DNA from: Utricularia gibba
Taxonomy: Eukaryota > Streptophyta > Magnoliopsida > Lamiales > Lentibulariaceae
Direction of reading: 5' to 3'
Assembly: GCA_002189035.1 (NCBI GenBank)
Contig: NEEC01000004.1
Location: forward strand, 124,001 to 188,000
Length of the DNA stretch: 64,000 bases
How positions within the stretch are numbered: position 1 is the first letter of the stretch; each line of letters opens with the position of its first letter. The notes beneath the pieces were generated by a model. It was not told the DNA's origin and made no database searches. It saw only the letters and a list, made by a program, of their open reading frames with translations. Shown here piece after piece: positions 36,216-47,526 of the stretch. The position numbers were made by a program, and so were the translations under genes.

Positions 36216-38218
36216 CTACCTCCAACTGGAGCCACCGAGCCTAATGACCTCTTCGGTGCCACTTGGCCTGGAGGAGACCTTGTCTTCATCCTCCTTCTGA
36301 TTGCTCAAATCACCATATAGATCCTTAAGCTTCGCCAGATTGCTTGATGTCCTCTCCTTTGTTGCGTTTCTCGAAGGACTTGACCGACTCTGATCAAGTT
36401 CACTCCTTCCATAGGCACTTCGGCTCCGGCTACGACTCCGGCTCCTGCTCCGCCTGTGACCACGGTGTCGCTCATCACGGTCACTCCTACCAGCATCCCG
36501 TTTGTGGTGGTCTCGGGGCCCCTATCGTATTCAGACCTCCTATCTCTATCTCTGTCGTTGTCCCTGTCCCTGTACCTATCATGGTCCCTGTCTCGATCGC
36601 GATCACTCCTCCCCCGATCCCTATCTGACGTGTCATGGCTTTGGCTCCGCTTCCGAGCAGGAGAGCGCTTAGAATCATCATCTCGATCGTATGATGGAGT
36701 GGCAGTGCGGCGCACAGGAGATGAATCTCTTGTAGAGGCACGATGGGGAGCACGCTGACCGAAGGACACTGAGAGGGAAGCCTTGACAGAAGGCGGCCTC
36801 CTTGCAGTCTCTTCAGACCCGCGGGTGGTTTCACCGGTAACACCACAGTGTTTTGTCGGCAGCTTCATATTTCCAAGATTGGCTACAACAGTCCGCATTA
36901 CAGGGACAGGGATGCGAGGGAACAAGGTGTCAAAGTAATACTGCAAGTGTTAAAAAAGTCCTTCAGAACCAACTATAAAAGAATAAAGTAGGAGAGAAAA
37001 TGCTAACCTGTCCAAGAAGCAAATCGCGCACATACACACCCATTGTAGTCATTCTACCATTGGAACCAGGTGAGAATTCCTGAAATACATTGTGATGGTT
37101 CATGAAATATGATTAAACTTGGATATGTATACCAGCCGACTTCAAGGAAAAAGTTCTATAAATAAAAAGAAAGAAAGCAATCGCCATGGAAAAATTATTT
37201 AGAAAATTACAGAAGATTATTCCTGAGTGAACAAGAACTTCAGATCGACTCCAAGACCCCCCGCACCTAATCACTGACTACCAGTAAAACAAGGACGAAA
37301 ATGAGACACGAAGACTGAACTTTGAGTGAAAAAACCTAAGTACAGAGATATTTCCCAAAACAATGTTTGCCACACAAGCATTTTCACCTGCACAGGAACC
37401 GTGCCGATGCACCACTGAAGAACTCTAAAAACCTTCCACCCTGAGACATGGGGAATTAGAAACACAAAATGGAAGCACAAAAACTGCTGAACGCTGACAC
37501 GAACTCATGGCCAAGAGTATGCGAGTGTATGACAGCAAGTGCAAATACAATATTACAAGAACAAGGCTGCTACTTATTAGATAACATTTTGAGAACAATT
37601 TGCGCCATCAGTCAGCCAAATGGATAACAAATGTCTTTCCCTACCTCATCATCCTTCAGGTACGGTTCATACCAACTCCATAATGTCTTTGGCTCTGCAA
37701 CATACCTAAGATAAAGAAACCCAATCTACAAGGGAAATGACCGAATGAGAATTTTTACCATTACGAGTGACAATCCAACACCAAATTAACTAAGTGCAGC
37801 AAATGATAGAGATATATTCCTATATGAAATTTCCAGTTTCAGGCAAGTTTGGTTGGAAAGTTATCCTACAACAGGAACTCATCACCGAACAATGAAAGAT
37901 ATAGTATCAGAAGAATAATGTACTCACTGCTCTGATATAAGGCGAATCAGGATGCTTCAACAAGCCATGCATCTGTTTCACTGTGAGCTTCATCGTGAAG
38001 AATTTGTACAAAAGGCAAAATGCAGTTGATGGTCCTCTGCAATTGCCAGTCATCCATGGCTCAACATGAGTTACCGTCACATAGATCTCATCTATCACTT
38101 CATGATAAGTTTTTAGTCTCAAAAGGTCTCGAAAGTAATCAGAAGATAGTATATTCATGCAAAGGACCTTCTCCAACAGCTGATCAATTGGCCTGTCCGT
38201 TGACTTTATCTCAGCCAT
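36216..38218 (-). CDS. PRP38-family pre-mRNA splicing factor with RS/RD-rich tail
   Basis: Four exons: 38218-37928, 37725-37645, 37079-37008, 36940-36216; 389 aa after repair. Residues 1-175 are the PRP38 domain (DYFRDLLRLKTYHEVIDEIY, EPWMTGNCRGPSTAFCLLYK, HPDSPYIRAIGFLYLRYVAEPKTLW, GVYVRDLLLGQYYFDTLFPRIPVPV). PRP38 acts in the U4/U6.U5 tri-snRNP for spliceosome activation; the plant member with an RS tail resembles human PRPF38B and SRL1. The last exon encodes Arg/Asp and Arg/Ser dipeptide repeats (about 270-350) and a conserved end, SNLAKLKDLYGDLSNQKED. At 36515-36522 (plus GGGGCCCC) the frame breaks: as written the tail becomes TTTNGMLVG..., but adding one base keeps the RD/RS repeats and the end block to a stop at 36216. 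Confidence 0.9.
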
Positions 38219-39539
38219 ATTGAATAACCCAGTACCTACAACGACACCAAACGGCACCAGAATCAGGAAAAAGATTTGGTGTAATGAAACTCCAGCTAAA
38301 TCAGATTCAGATGAGTGCTTCATGATCCATCAAACTCTCCAAACTGAATAGAAAACTAGAACTCGCAAAATATCACACAGATTGATCTAAATGTAAAAAA
38401 GGTCGAAAATTTGACTCTTTTGGTGAAAAACGTACAAAGAACGATACGGCACCAGAATTGAAAAAAATAAAAATAGAAACAGCTGAAAAAACATGATCTT
38501 CCCACGGCATACCAACAAAAAATGAAGAATCCAAGAAAGAACACACGTGCCCCAATTCTTGCCAATAACCCAAAATCGCACGTCACCTGAATAGGGTTCG
38601 GAGAAAACGGCAAAATCTCAAAAAAAATCAGGTTCGCGAAGAATCCAAGTCAAAAGACGAATCTCTGAAAAACCTTTATCGTCTGAATCAATGGATTTAA
38701 GTGCCGGAGAGAAGACCCGCGAGCTTCACTTCAAACCCTATCTCGACAAACACACTAACCGCGAGTAATTTTCCTTGGGATTTCAACATGTATCTTACCT
38801 TTTAGACGGGAAATTGGGGTTGGGCCCATTTGTTTGTAGGCTACAGTACACATTGCATGAGGCCCAACTTGAAACCAAACTGGGCTTCTCCAGAGTGGCC
38901 CTTCGTGTAGCAACGCATTCTTTGATACATATTAACTTATCAATTAGATGCATTTAGTAATCTCATTATATCATTTTTTATTTCAAAAAAATTCTTCCTC
39001 CAATTATTTATCGATATTTAAATTATATTATATATAAATTTAATTATAAAACTTTATATCAAATAGTAATAAATAATTATTCATTAAAAATATTAATATT
39101 CTTTTTAAAAATGTAAATTAATCATAACTATATTTACTACCAAATAAACTAAAACATTCTGAAATAAATGGTTAACTTTTTAGTTATTAAAAATTCCCAT
39201 GTGAGATATCCGGTCCATGTTTTAAAACCCGTTTTGGATCGACCAGGACACTCGGGCCGCCCGATGCCCAGAAAATTGATTGTAGGAGTAAAAGAGTAGA
39301 CACGTAACTAAAAAGAAAATGATCACGATGATGATGATGATCTTATGAATGGCTGTTCCCAGCAAGGAAATGTACTCAACTTTGATACAAAGAGGGAAAG
39401 ATCAAATGTCCAGGCAAGCTAGATTATTTCTACAGGTATGTCTGGTGATTTCTCTTTGACCGGAAAACCTGGACATTTGATATTTCTCTTCCATACTTGG
39501 CCTTTTACGCCTCGATCCTAGGAGATGATTCGCCCCTAA
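38219..39539. other. PRP38 5' leader/promoter, AT-rich spacer and KANADI downstream region
   Basis: 38219-38770 is probably the PRP38 leader (it may hold an intron) and promoter. 38930-39200 is strongly AT-rich. An imperfect inverted repeat lies at 39394-39488 (listed separately). No coding frame was recognised. Confidence 0.5.
39394..39488. repeat. Imperfect inverted repeat (21-base arms, about 53-base loop)
   Basis: Arm 39394-39414 (core ATCAAATGTCCAGG) and arm 39468-39488 (core CCTGGACATTTGAT) are reverse complements with two mismatches in 21. A transcript would fold into a hairpin. It lies just below the KANADI 3' end. The mature sequence matches no miRNA I know. Confidence 0.6.
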
Positions 39540-39645
39540 TCAGAACTGGACTTCGCAGGTCCCTTTTGACGGTGTTTTCCTGCAGCAGGAGGGAATGTGG
39601 TAATGGGAAAACCTGTTTCTGGGATGTGAAAAAACGGCTGGTATT

Positions 39646-41892
39646 TTACCTTACAAGATGATGATCAGGAGATGCTGAGAAGGAAGATGATCCCATCGGG
39701 CCGGCTGGTTCACCCGCATTCATTTGCAGCCACGAGTCTCGGCTACTGAAAGCAATGGAAGCAAGTGTTTGGTTCAGTGTTTGCTAACTTGCCATTCCAT
39801 CACCTGGCACAAGTAGCCAGATGAAGCTGGCGACTTAGTGCCACTAAGTCAGCTCATAAACTTGGATGAGTATTTCATAACGTGTTATAAACTCAGTTCA
39901 CATAGTTTTTCGGAGATCCAAATGATTTTAGAACAGCTCATTATCACAGAGGAGGAAAAGTAAAAGCTGATGGAAAGGAACAGACACCAGCGTACACACC
40001 ATAGAGAAAACAGACTAATCAAGTTGATAGTCTCTAACCTCGAAGAGTTGCTCCAAAGTGTTGCATTCGTGGATGGGTGATTGGTATCTGCCTCTTGTTG
40101 CTGATGATTTCTCCGATCGTTAAACTGCCGGTTTCTGATGGGGCGCTCGCCGCCACTGCCAACGGTAGAGAGATCATCCTCACCGGATCCATCAGAATAC
40201 CCTTCAAGTCAAAAAAAAATTAAAAAGTATCATCAATACACACCGAGAAAAGCCAAGTTATTGTACAAATTTCACCTATCACCAACCTTTTTTCTACCAA
40301 GAATAACTTAAACTTAACTAAACTTTCCCAATAACACCCGAATTCAGCAAAGTTTCGAAATCCTAAACCCTATCAGAGCTGGGTCTGGAGGATTCAGTGT
40401 AAAAAAGTTATCCAAGTAAGTTAAATTGCTTACAACATGATTAATAATCATAGATATAACGCATATTAATGATTCAGCTAACCCATTTATTAAACTTAGT
40501 CCACATAATATAATAATGTACGACAAGAAAATTCAAAGAAGAAACCTGAGGTAGGCGGAGGCTTGTCAGTGGTTTTAACAGTTCGATACATCTGCATGGG
40601 GATGACACACAGAAGAGGAATTAATTAAAAGAAGAAAATCAGGTAAAATGAAGGAAAAGGGAAAGTTGGATTAGTGAATTGAATTGTGATGGTTTTGTCT
40701 GTTTCCTGCAGAAGTTTAGGAATTGTGTCTGGGGATTGACAAGAATGATGTAGTAATGAGGTGTAATGCATTATTGAGAAATGATGACTCCTCCTGCAGC
40801 ATGTCTCCCTCTTTTTCCTTTTTTTTGGTGAATTGTAATTGTGTTCTCTTTTCCCAATGCTACTTCTTCTTCTTCCCTTCAGCCCATTCCTTCTTTAATT
40901 GAAGTCATCGGCGACTGTGCCGGAGAAAATCAGATGGAGACGACGTCGTCTCCACCCACGGGATACAGAGACAGAATGTGAAGTTGATTACCTGCAGATG
41001 GCTCTTAACATGAGCGAGCGTGAGATCTTTTACATCCATGAGCTCCAGAACTGATTTCGGGGTCGCCCCTTTGAGAAAACAAACAAAGCTGTGTCATTAA
41101 AAAAATCCAAGAAAGGACAAGAAGGATTTGGGGTATAGAAGGAATGTTTTTACTTTCATGGCCGCCGAGAAGCTCGACTGCATGAACAAAGCGGGCGTGG
41201 AGGCTACTTGTCCACCTCATTCTCGGTGCTCTCATGCTCCGTTTCGGGGGAGTTTTGGGTAAAAACCGCGATCTCATATGATCATGGGGCTGTAGTGGAA
41301 TTGGGATGATGCCGGAAAAACCGCTTTGATATCCTGCGGCGAACCTCGAAGAGGCGGGGCCACCGTGGTAGTAAGGAGGAGGAGAAGCATTTGGCCGGAC
41401 GAGCATTGGATTCTCGGAAGCTCCTCCGCCTCCTCCTCCGGCGGCGAAGTATGGGTGAGTTGAAGGTGCAGAAGAAGAAGAAAACATTGGGTAAAAGCGC
41501 ATCTTGTTTGCACCCTCTTTCTGGTGGTCCAGAGGAGATAGAAACGAGAGCGGCCCCCGCTTCGACGAACCGCCATAAACCGGTATACCCTTAATCGGCA
41601 ACGGCGGAGGTGGACAAGAAGAAGAGGAATCAAAATCCCCATGGCGGTGTTGCTGGAGCTGAAGTTGACTTGAAGGGCGAAAAGGGTTTTGTTGTTTCAA
41701 GGTATTGGAAGCAAGGGAAAGCTCCGTCAGGGCGGCGCCGCCGTGGGATACATCGAAAACGGATTTATTGTGGGTTCTGGAGGGGGAAGAGGTGGCATCA
41801 CAGTTGGGAGGGCGAATTTGAAGGGAAAGATCAGGGATTTGACTTGAAGCAGAAGAAGAACATGGCTCTAAGAAAATCCCATCCATCGGCAT
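39646..41892 (-). CDS. KAN: KANADI-type GARP (MYB-like) transcription factor
   Basis: At least five exons: 41892-41154, 41068-40992, 40591-40546, 40201-40039, 39745-39646; 374 aa in this reading. The GARP domain (about 218-277) reads KRSMRAPRMRWTSSLHARFV, HAVELLGGHERATPKSVLEL, MDVKDLTLAHVKSHLQMYRT, the near-invariant KANADI sequence. The N-terminus MPMDGIFLEPC...PDLSLQIRPPN matches the KANADI start with its EAR-like DLSLQI repression motif. KANADIs set abaxial (lower-side) organ identity. I start at 41892 by family, although the frame opens 11 codons higher (41925). The 3' end is uncertain: exon 5 may stop at 39646 (VR*) or be spliced at 39650 to 39579 and stop at 39540. A long Gly/Pro/Ser-rich low-complexity region precedes the domain. 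Confidence 0.88.
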
Positions 41893-42265
41893 TTTTGCGA
41901 TTTCTTTCTTCCTCCCTTCACTCACTCAAAGATCTCTTTTGTACATAAAAGACAGCTTTTTGTGTCTGCAGATTTCGAAAACACAGTAACTCAAAACTCT
42001 AATTAAATACGCAGTAAATCACACCAAAGCTTGACCAGAAAACACTAGAAGAAGGAAGAAATCCCAGGCAGAACCCCAAAACACAAAACCTTCATAAAGA
42101 AACCCTTGAAAAAACAACCCCTCAATCTCCTCCAAACACAGTTAACAATTCAACTCCGGAAACGAACAGAGATGAAGATGATGAAACTGGGTAAGAAAGT
42201 CAAAAAAAACAAAGCTGAATTTACACCCTCAAACTTGAAAAGAAGAAGGCTTGTGTTTCCAATGA

Positions 42266-42288
42266 AGAAGAAGAAGAAGAAGAAGAAG
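42266..42288 (+). repeat. (GAA)n microsatellite
   Basis: Run of AAG/GAA units in the presumed KANADI leader or promoter. Confidence 0.8.
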
Positions 42289-45200
42289 GAGAAACATTTG
42301 CCGTCTGGGGAGGGAGAAGTGAAACAGAGAAGAAAAATTGGAACGGCAGGAGGGTGAAGCTGGAGGTGTAGTGTTGGGTTTAATTCCTCAAGAGTATATA
42401 TTGGACACTGACAGTAGAAAGAAGGTAGGCCTGAAAATAATAAATATAAACAAACTACTACTTTTACTATTATTATTATTTGGTATACACAAAAAATAAA
42501 TAACACAATTTCCCCTTTTTCCCTTTTCTTTGATTTTCATCTTCCCCGGGGGCACGACACACAGCACACCGTACAAACTTACCACAGAATCGCATAAAAG
42601 AAGTGGTTAGGAGAAGAAAACTACTAGTGATTCAACTCCCCACAATTTTCTACGCGGAATATGTTTCCTCTGGGGTGAATAAACCACACTCAATGCTACT
42701 GGTAAAATAGTCTTACCTTTACCGGGGTGAGTTATGGAGGTTTGACAATGCAAAACAAGCAAGTTCGGGTTAACCCCAAGTGGTAAATAACGAGGGATTT
42801 AAAATGTAAGAGGGAAGACATTAATCTTGTTGAAAATGCTTCTGTTTGCGTCTACTTTGATTAAAAAAAGTATATATTTGGAGGGTAGAGGAGCTAGGTT
42901 TTGGAAAGAGAGCAAGGATGGAGCAGCAGAAGTGGGATCTGGAATGGACCCAGATTCTGAAAACAACCAAGGGACAGAGAATTATCTTAAGTCTAGGATT
43001 AGGCAAATTAATCTGAGATTAATTGTAATACATATAATAGAATAAGTATATGTGTGTGCAACTAGAGCTTTTACTTTCTCTCAGGAATGAACCTAAACAA
43101 ACGATTGTATAATGGGGTAGGGGGAATCATAGGAGAGTTGATTCTTCCTCCGGTTAGGGTAGAGAAATCGATTACGTACCCGGTATTCCTCTCAAACATC
43201 TTGGCATATGAACAGGATTTACACACACATCAGAAAAACCTGTTCGAGTATGCCTCACTATGGTTATAGGATTCGTGTAGCAGAAGAAGATGCTGATTCT
43301 TGTTTCCCAGTTCCTATCGATATTCCCTTCTTCTACTGATGCATTCATTGTCGATTTTACATGATTTAAGAGAGCATCTTAGCAAATGTGTTGTTGTTTT
43401 TCTTTTGTAGATCAGATGCGTGGGTTGTCAGGGAGGGTACATGGGGTGGATGGCTACGAGGCATCTAGTCTTTGAAAGCTTGTACTACACCTTTTTTTAA
43501 GGAGTTAGGTTTGCATTTTCCTCACGTAATTTGAACACTTTCCGTTTTCTATCAAGAATCAATGGAGTTCATTCCAAGAGGTTTCATCTTTTGAGAGAAT
43601 ATTGCTCAAAGAATGTGTACGGGAAAGGAGTGGAAGAAGGAATGGCTCTACAGGGCTATTCACTGATACAGAAAAAGCCTCCAATTCCACATTCTACACC
43701 TCCATCCAACCCCAACCTTCACCAATTACTTCTCTTAATGAGAAATTTATTCACCACTGGTTTTGGAAAATTCCATTTGGTACTCAACTTTGTTTGATTT
43801 TCAAGAAACTTATGCTTTGACACATTGCTTTCAAGGAGCCCGAGCTCGATCCATCCACACATTAGACAAGTGATGGAACACAAGACCTTTATTAGAGGGG
43901 GCCATTTTATCTTTCTTTTTTTGAGTTATTGAACAAAAAATTAGATCAAGGGAACCATAGTCCATTTTGATCTACTAATATGATGATTTGGACCCCATTC
44001 GGGTCGGACGGGGCGTGACGAATGTATAGTGTATGATGCATGATAGGGATTTTTTCTTGGTCGAAAAATATATGCATGCATGTGTATACAATATGGATAC
44101 TGAGTATTTATTTTTGACGGGAGGCAACACTTGGGGGAATTAAATAAGAAAAAGGAAAAATACAAAAAAAAAACATTTTTTTAGTACGTGGGGTCAATTC
44201 GGATGTTATTGTACAAGAGATCGTGGGAAGTCTAGAAGGACAGTGGTCTTCTGATTGATTGTAAGTAACGCTTTATTGCATGAGCAACATGGCGTAAAAT
44301 ATTCCAATATTTTTAATTATTATAAACTCAATCAAATTGATGTTATTTCGTTTATTTCCAATTATCATCCCCAAATTGCCTCAAAATCCCTAACCTAGCT
44401 CCGAACCTAGGGTCTGTGATGGCATGGAGTGTTCCAATCTTGATGTCACGTTTTCGCTTCATATGAAACATCAAATAATATATATATTATTTTCTATATT
44501 TAAGTTTTGAATATAAAACATATCATATAAATTATGTATTAAATTACACATTTATGAAATAAATTATATAATAATGTTTACTTAATTATAGTATATAGTA
44601 TTATATTAATATGTACAGCATAAATGAACACTTCGTCTTATCATTCAAAGAGGGTGGTTTTTTTTTTTGCAATGGTTTTTAAAATGGGTTGAGCATCTAA
44701 ACATTAATATAAAGGGCTTGTTTGATATCCATGTAAAAGTCTTGATTACCTTGGATTTAACAAAAAAAATATGTGTTTGATTAGAAAAATAAAATAAACA
44801 CACTTGATTTTCTAAACCCTAGTTAAATACATATAGATGGATTTATGAAAACCCAACTCCTATGTGGGTTTAGGATTTCATGACTTTATTATTTTAAATT
44901 CACTACTTTTTATATAAGTAATAGGAAAATAAAAAGGATTTATTAAAGTTAATATTGTAATTTGTGTTTAATAACTATAAACCAAACACAATTTTTATCT
45001 TAGAAAAATGTCACTTTTGGAAAGGAATCGCCGCCCATTTGGATGGTTCGTGTTTTCGACACTCGAATCACGTGATGAGTTCCGGTTTCGTCAGCACTGG
45101 GTCTTGGACTTGATGGTTTAAGATGTCTGAAAGAAATTCAAGTTGGGTGTTGATGGGGTAAGTGCGGGGGAGAGTGCAGTGTAATACAAAGCCTCGACAA

Positions 45201-45471
45201 AAGAGTAAATATTGTAAGAAAAGAGAATTGTTAGAAAAAGAAGAAGGTGACATCCCTTTCAAGAGTTACAATGCGGTGTAGGAAATCCTCGCCATATGTC
45301 TGTCTTCCGTCCCGCAGCACACGACTGTAGATGCGCCCACAGGAATCCAGCCCTCTGCACCTGCCTGCGCTGATGCTCGCCTTCAATTCCCATCCGGATG
45401 TAATCAATTCTCTTTAACTTCACTGCACAGGCACTTACCCCCCACCGCACCTTCTCCTTCTTCCGACCTCT

Positions 45472-45502
45472 GTGTCTCTGTGTCTCTGTGTCTGTGTGTG
45501 CT
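45472..45502 (+). repeat. TCTCTGTG / TGTG microsatellite
   Basis: Repeated TGTGTCTC units ending in a short (TG)n run, in the gene-poor region. Confidence 0.8.
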
Positions 45503-47526
45503 TCTTTTTTGTTTTTTTAGTGCAAGGCTTGAAATATATGAACCATTCAAACATGGAAATACTTGGACCAACATGAAGAAAGAGTCAAAATTGTGAAAAT
45601 CCTGGTAAAAACCAAGGATGAGAAACGATATTTTTTTACTGGAAGAGCAAAAAGGAGGTGATGGGTATTGCTGTACGATCAGGACATCATCCCTTTTGAT
45701 CTGATGGGGTTGGGGGCATCCTGTAGAATGTAAATGCTTGTTCCTCTCTGTACTGCTCCAGTGTATTTGTATTGCAGGGTGTGTGCACTCCCCACCATGT
45801 GAAAAGTCAGGATGCCCCTTCATCGGTCTCCATCTACCAACTACTCCCAACTAAATGCACCCCCTCGATTCTATTCCCCGCTACAGCTTCTCCAAGGCTT
45901 TAAAACTCATACTAAGCATGTCGATTCAAGCCCCCAAACACAGTTACCCTAAACCCTAAACTGACACACTTGACCGCCAGTTCACAGAAACGAGCAGGTG
46001 ATTTCAGGATGTCGGGGGCGCTGGTGTTAGTGTTAGAAGACAAGAAAAGCCTAGACATGGAAGCACATGCAGAAACACACAGCCCCATTTGATGAGCACG
46101 TCTCACGCAATGGGAATGGCTGGAAAATGTGTGTGTTCGGTTCTGTGAGGTGGGGTAGAAGATGGAGGACGCAAACAAGACAGGGAACAAATAAAATACA
46201 GGGAGAGAGGGAGAGTCTATGTACGGGACTCGAAGTTGACATGAGATAGAGAGAGGGGCCCGCTCCCTCTCTCACACAAACACACAGTTCATCGAGAAAA
46301 GAGATGGAAATGGAAAAGAGACACAGACAGAAAGGCGCAGGACTGACTTTTTTATTCGCCGCAGTGGAAACAACACAGCAACAGAAGATAGAGAGAGGGA
46401 GAGCAGCAGGGTAAATGATTTTGTAATCGATTACTTTATGATTGAACACTCAGAGGAAACAAGTGAAAAAGCAATCCCAACCTCTGCTGTAGTAGGGTTA
46501 CTAGTTTCACATTCACATTCTTCTTATCTTTTCACCCCCATTTACCCATAAAGTTTGAAAGAACATGAAATGGTGGGTATTATTTCTAAACGCCATTGGA
46601 TCGGGTAGAATTCAGAACCAAACTAAACAAAAAAAAATTCACATTCCACAATGCAGCTACTTAGAGAGAGCCCTTTGGGTTGCCAATCTAACCCTAAAAC
46701 CGATACCTCTTTAGAAACCACCTCACAATTCCAGAGTGAGCTCAAAAGATAGAACTTTGGGATTATCCATGATTCAATCCTCATTGGAATTCGAATTTTA
46801 TTTTCCTAAAAAAGTTGAGAGGAATATGTTTTTTTATAAGATAGATAAACTTGGGGATCTGGTACCTGACCTGGGGGCAGTAATAGAGAGGGTTAAGTAG
46901 CTGACCGTACTGTCTCCTCCGCATTTAAAGCGCGCCATTCTGCACCCTCCTCAGTCTTTACTCACTCCCCGCCAATACCAAACTTAACTTATGGCATCTT
47001 TCTTTTTGCACCAACAGTATCCCTTCCCCCCACCCACGGAGGAGGGTCATATCTATGCTCTGTTGAACTCATTTCGAAGCTCCATTTGCCCATAAGAAGA
47101 TGCACGTGGAGGAGCATGAGACTCCAAGAGTTACACTTGTCGGTGTAAAAAACTCTAAACCCTAACCTCGTTGAATCTGAAAACAAATGGTCTGAGAGTA
47201 CAACGTTGTCGAATCATAAAGTCTAATGTTCATCGCCTAAGTCATCAACAGGTTAACTCCAATTCATTTGAACCATAAAAGGCCAGGCCCGGAAGGGAGT
47301 CATTTTGGGTCAAAGTGGCACAAGGCCCATATATTCGGGATGCGGATTGGCCCACGTAAGCCCAAATCCAAACAAGCTGCACCCTCGTTGTCTTCTTCGG
47401 TTTGACGGTGGGTAAAGATTCTTCATCATATTTCAGAATGATCATCAAATGAAAATTTCTATGTTATTACAGTAGAATGTTACATGAAATTTACAGAGCG
47501 AGCCCAAGAGTTTCGAGCTTTGCTCT

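Larger units (their letters stand above)
41893..47526. other. Large gene-poor region (5.6 kb) upstream of KANADI and downstream of SKOR-A
   Basis: 41893-42650 is likely KANADI promoter and leader: A/GAA-rich with a (GAA)n run near 42266-42288. 44400-45000 is very AT-rich. A TCTCTGTG microsatellite lies at 45472-45502. 45840-46500 holds GA-rich stretches. Frames up to 148 codons occur (45404-45850, minus) but have biased composition and no recognisable motif. The region may contain unannotated non-coding RNA or distal promoter elements; I could not recognise any. Confidence 0.5.

Noticed and set aside
36344-36758. Plus-strand ORFs opposite the PRP38 tail (Ser/Leu-rich)
   Set aside because: They are antisense shadows of the RS/RD dipeptide repeats.
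45404-45850. 148-codon minus-strand ORF in the gene-poor region
   Set aside because: It crosses the TCTCTGTG microsatellite, has biased composition and no recognisable motif.
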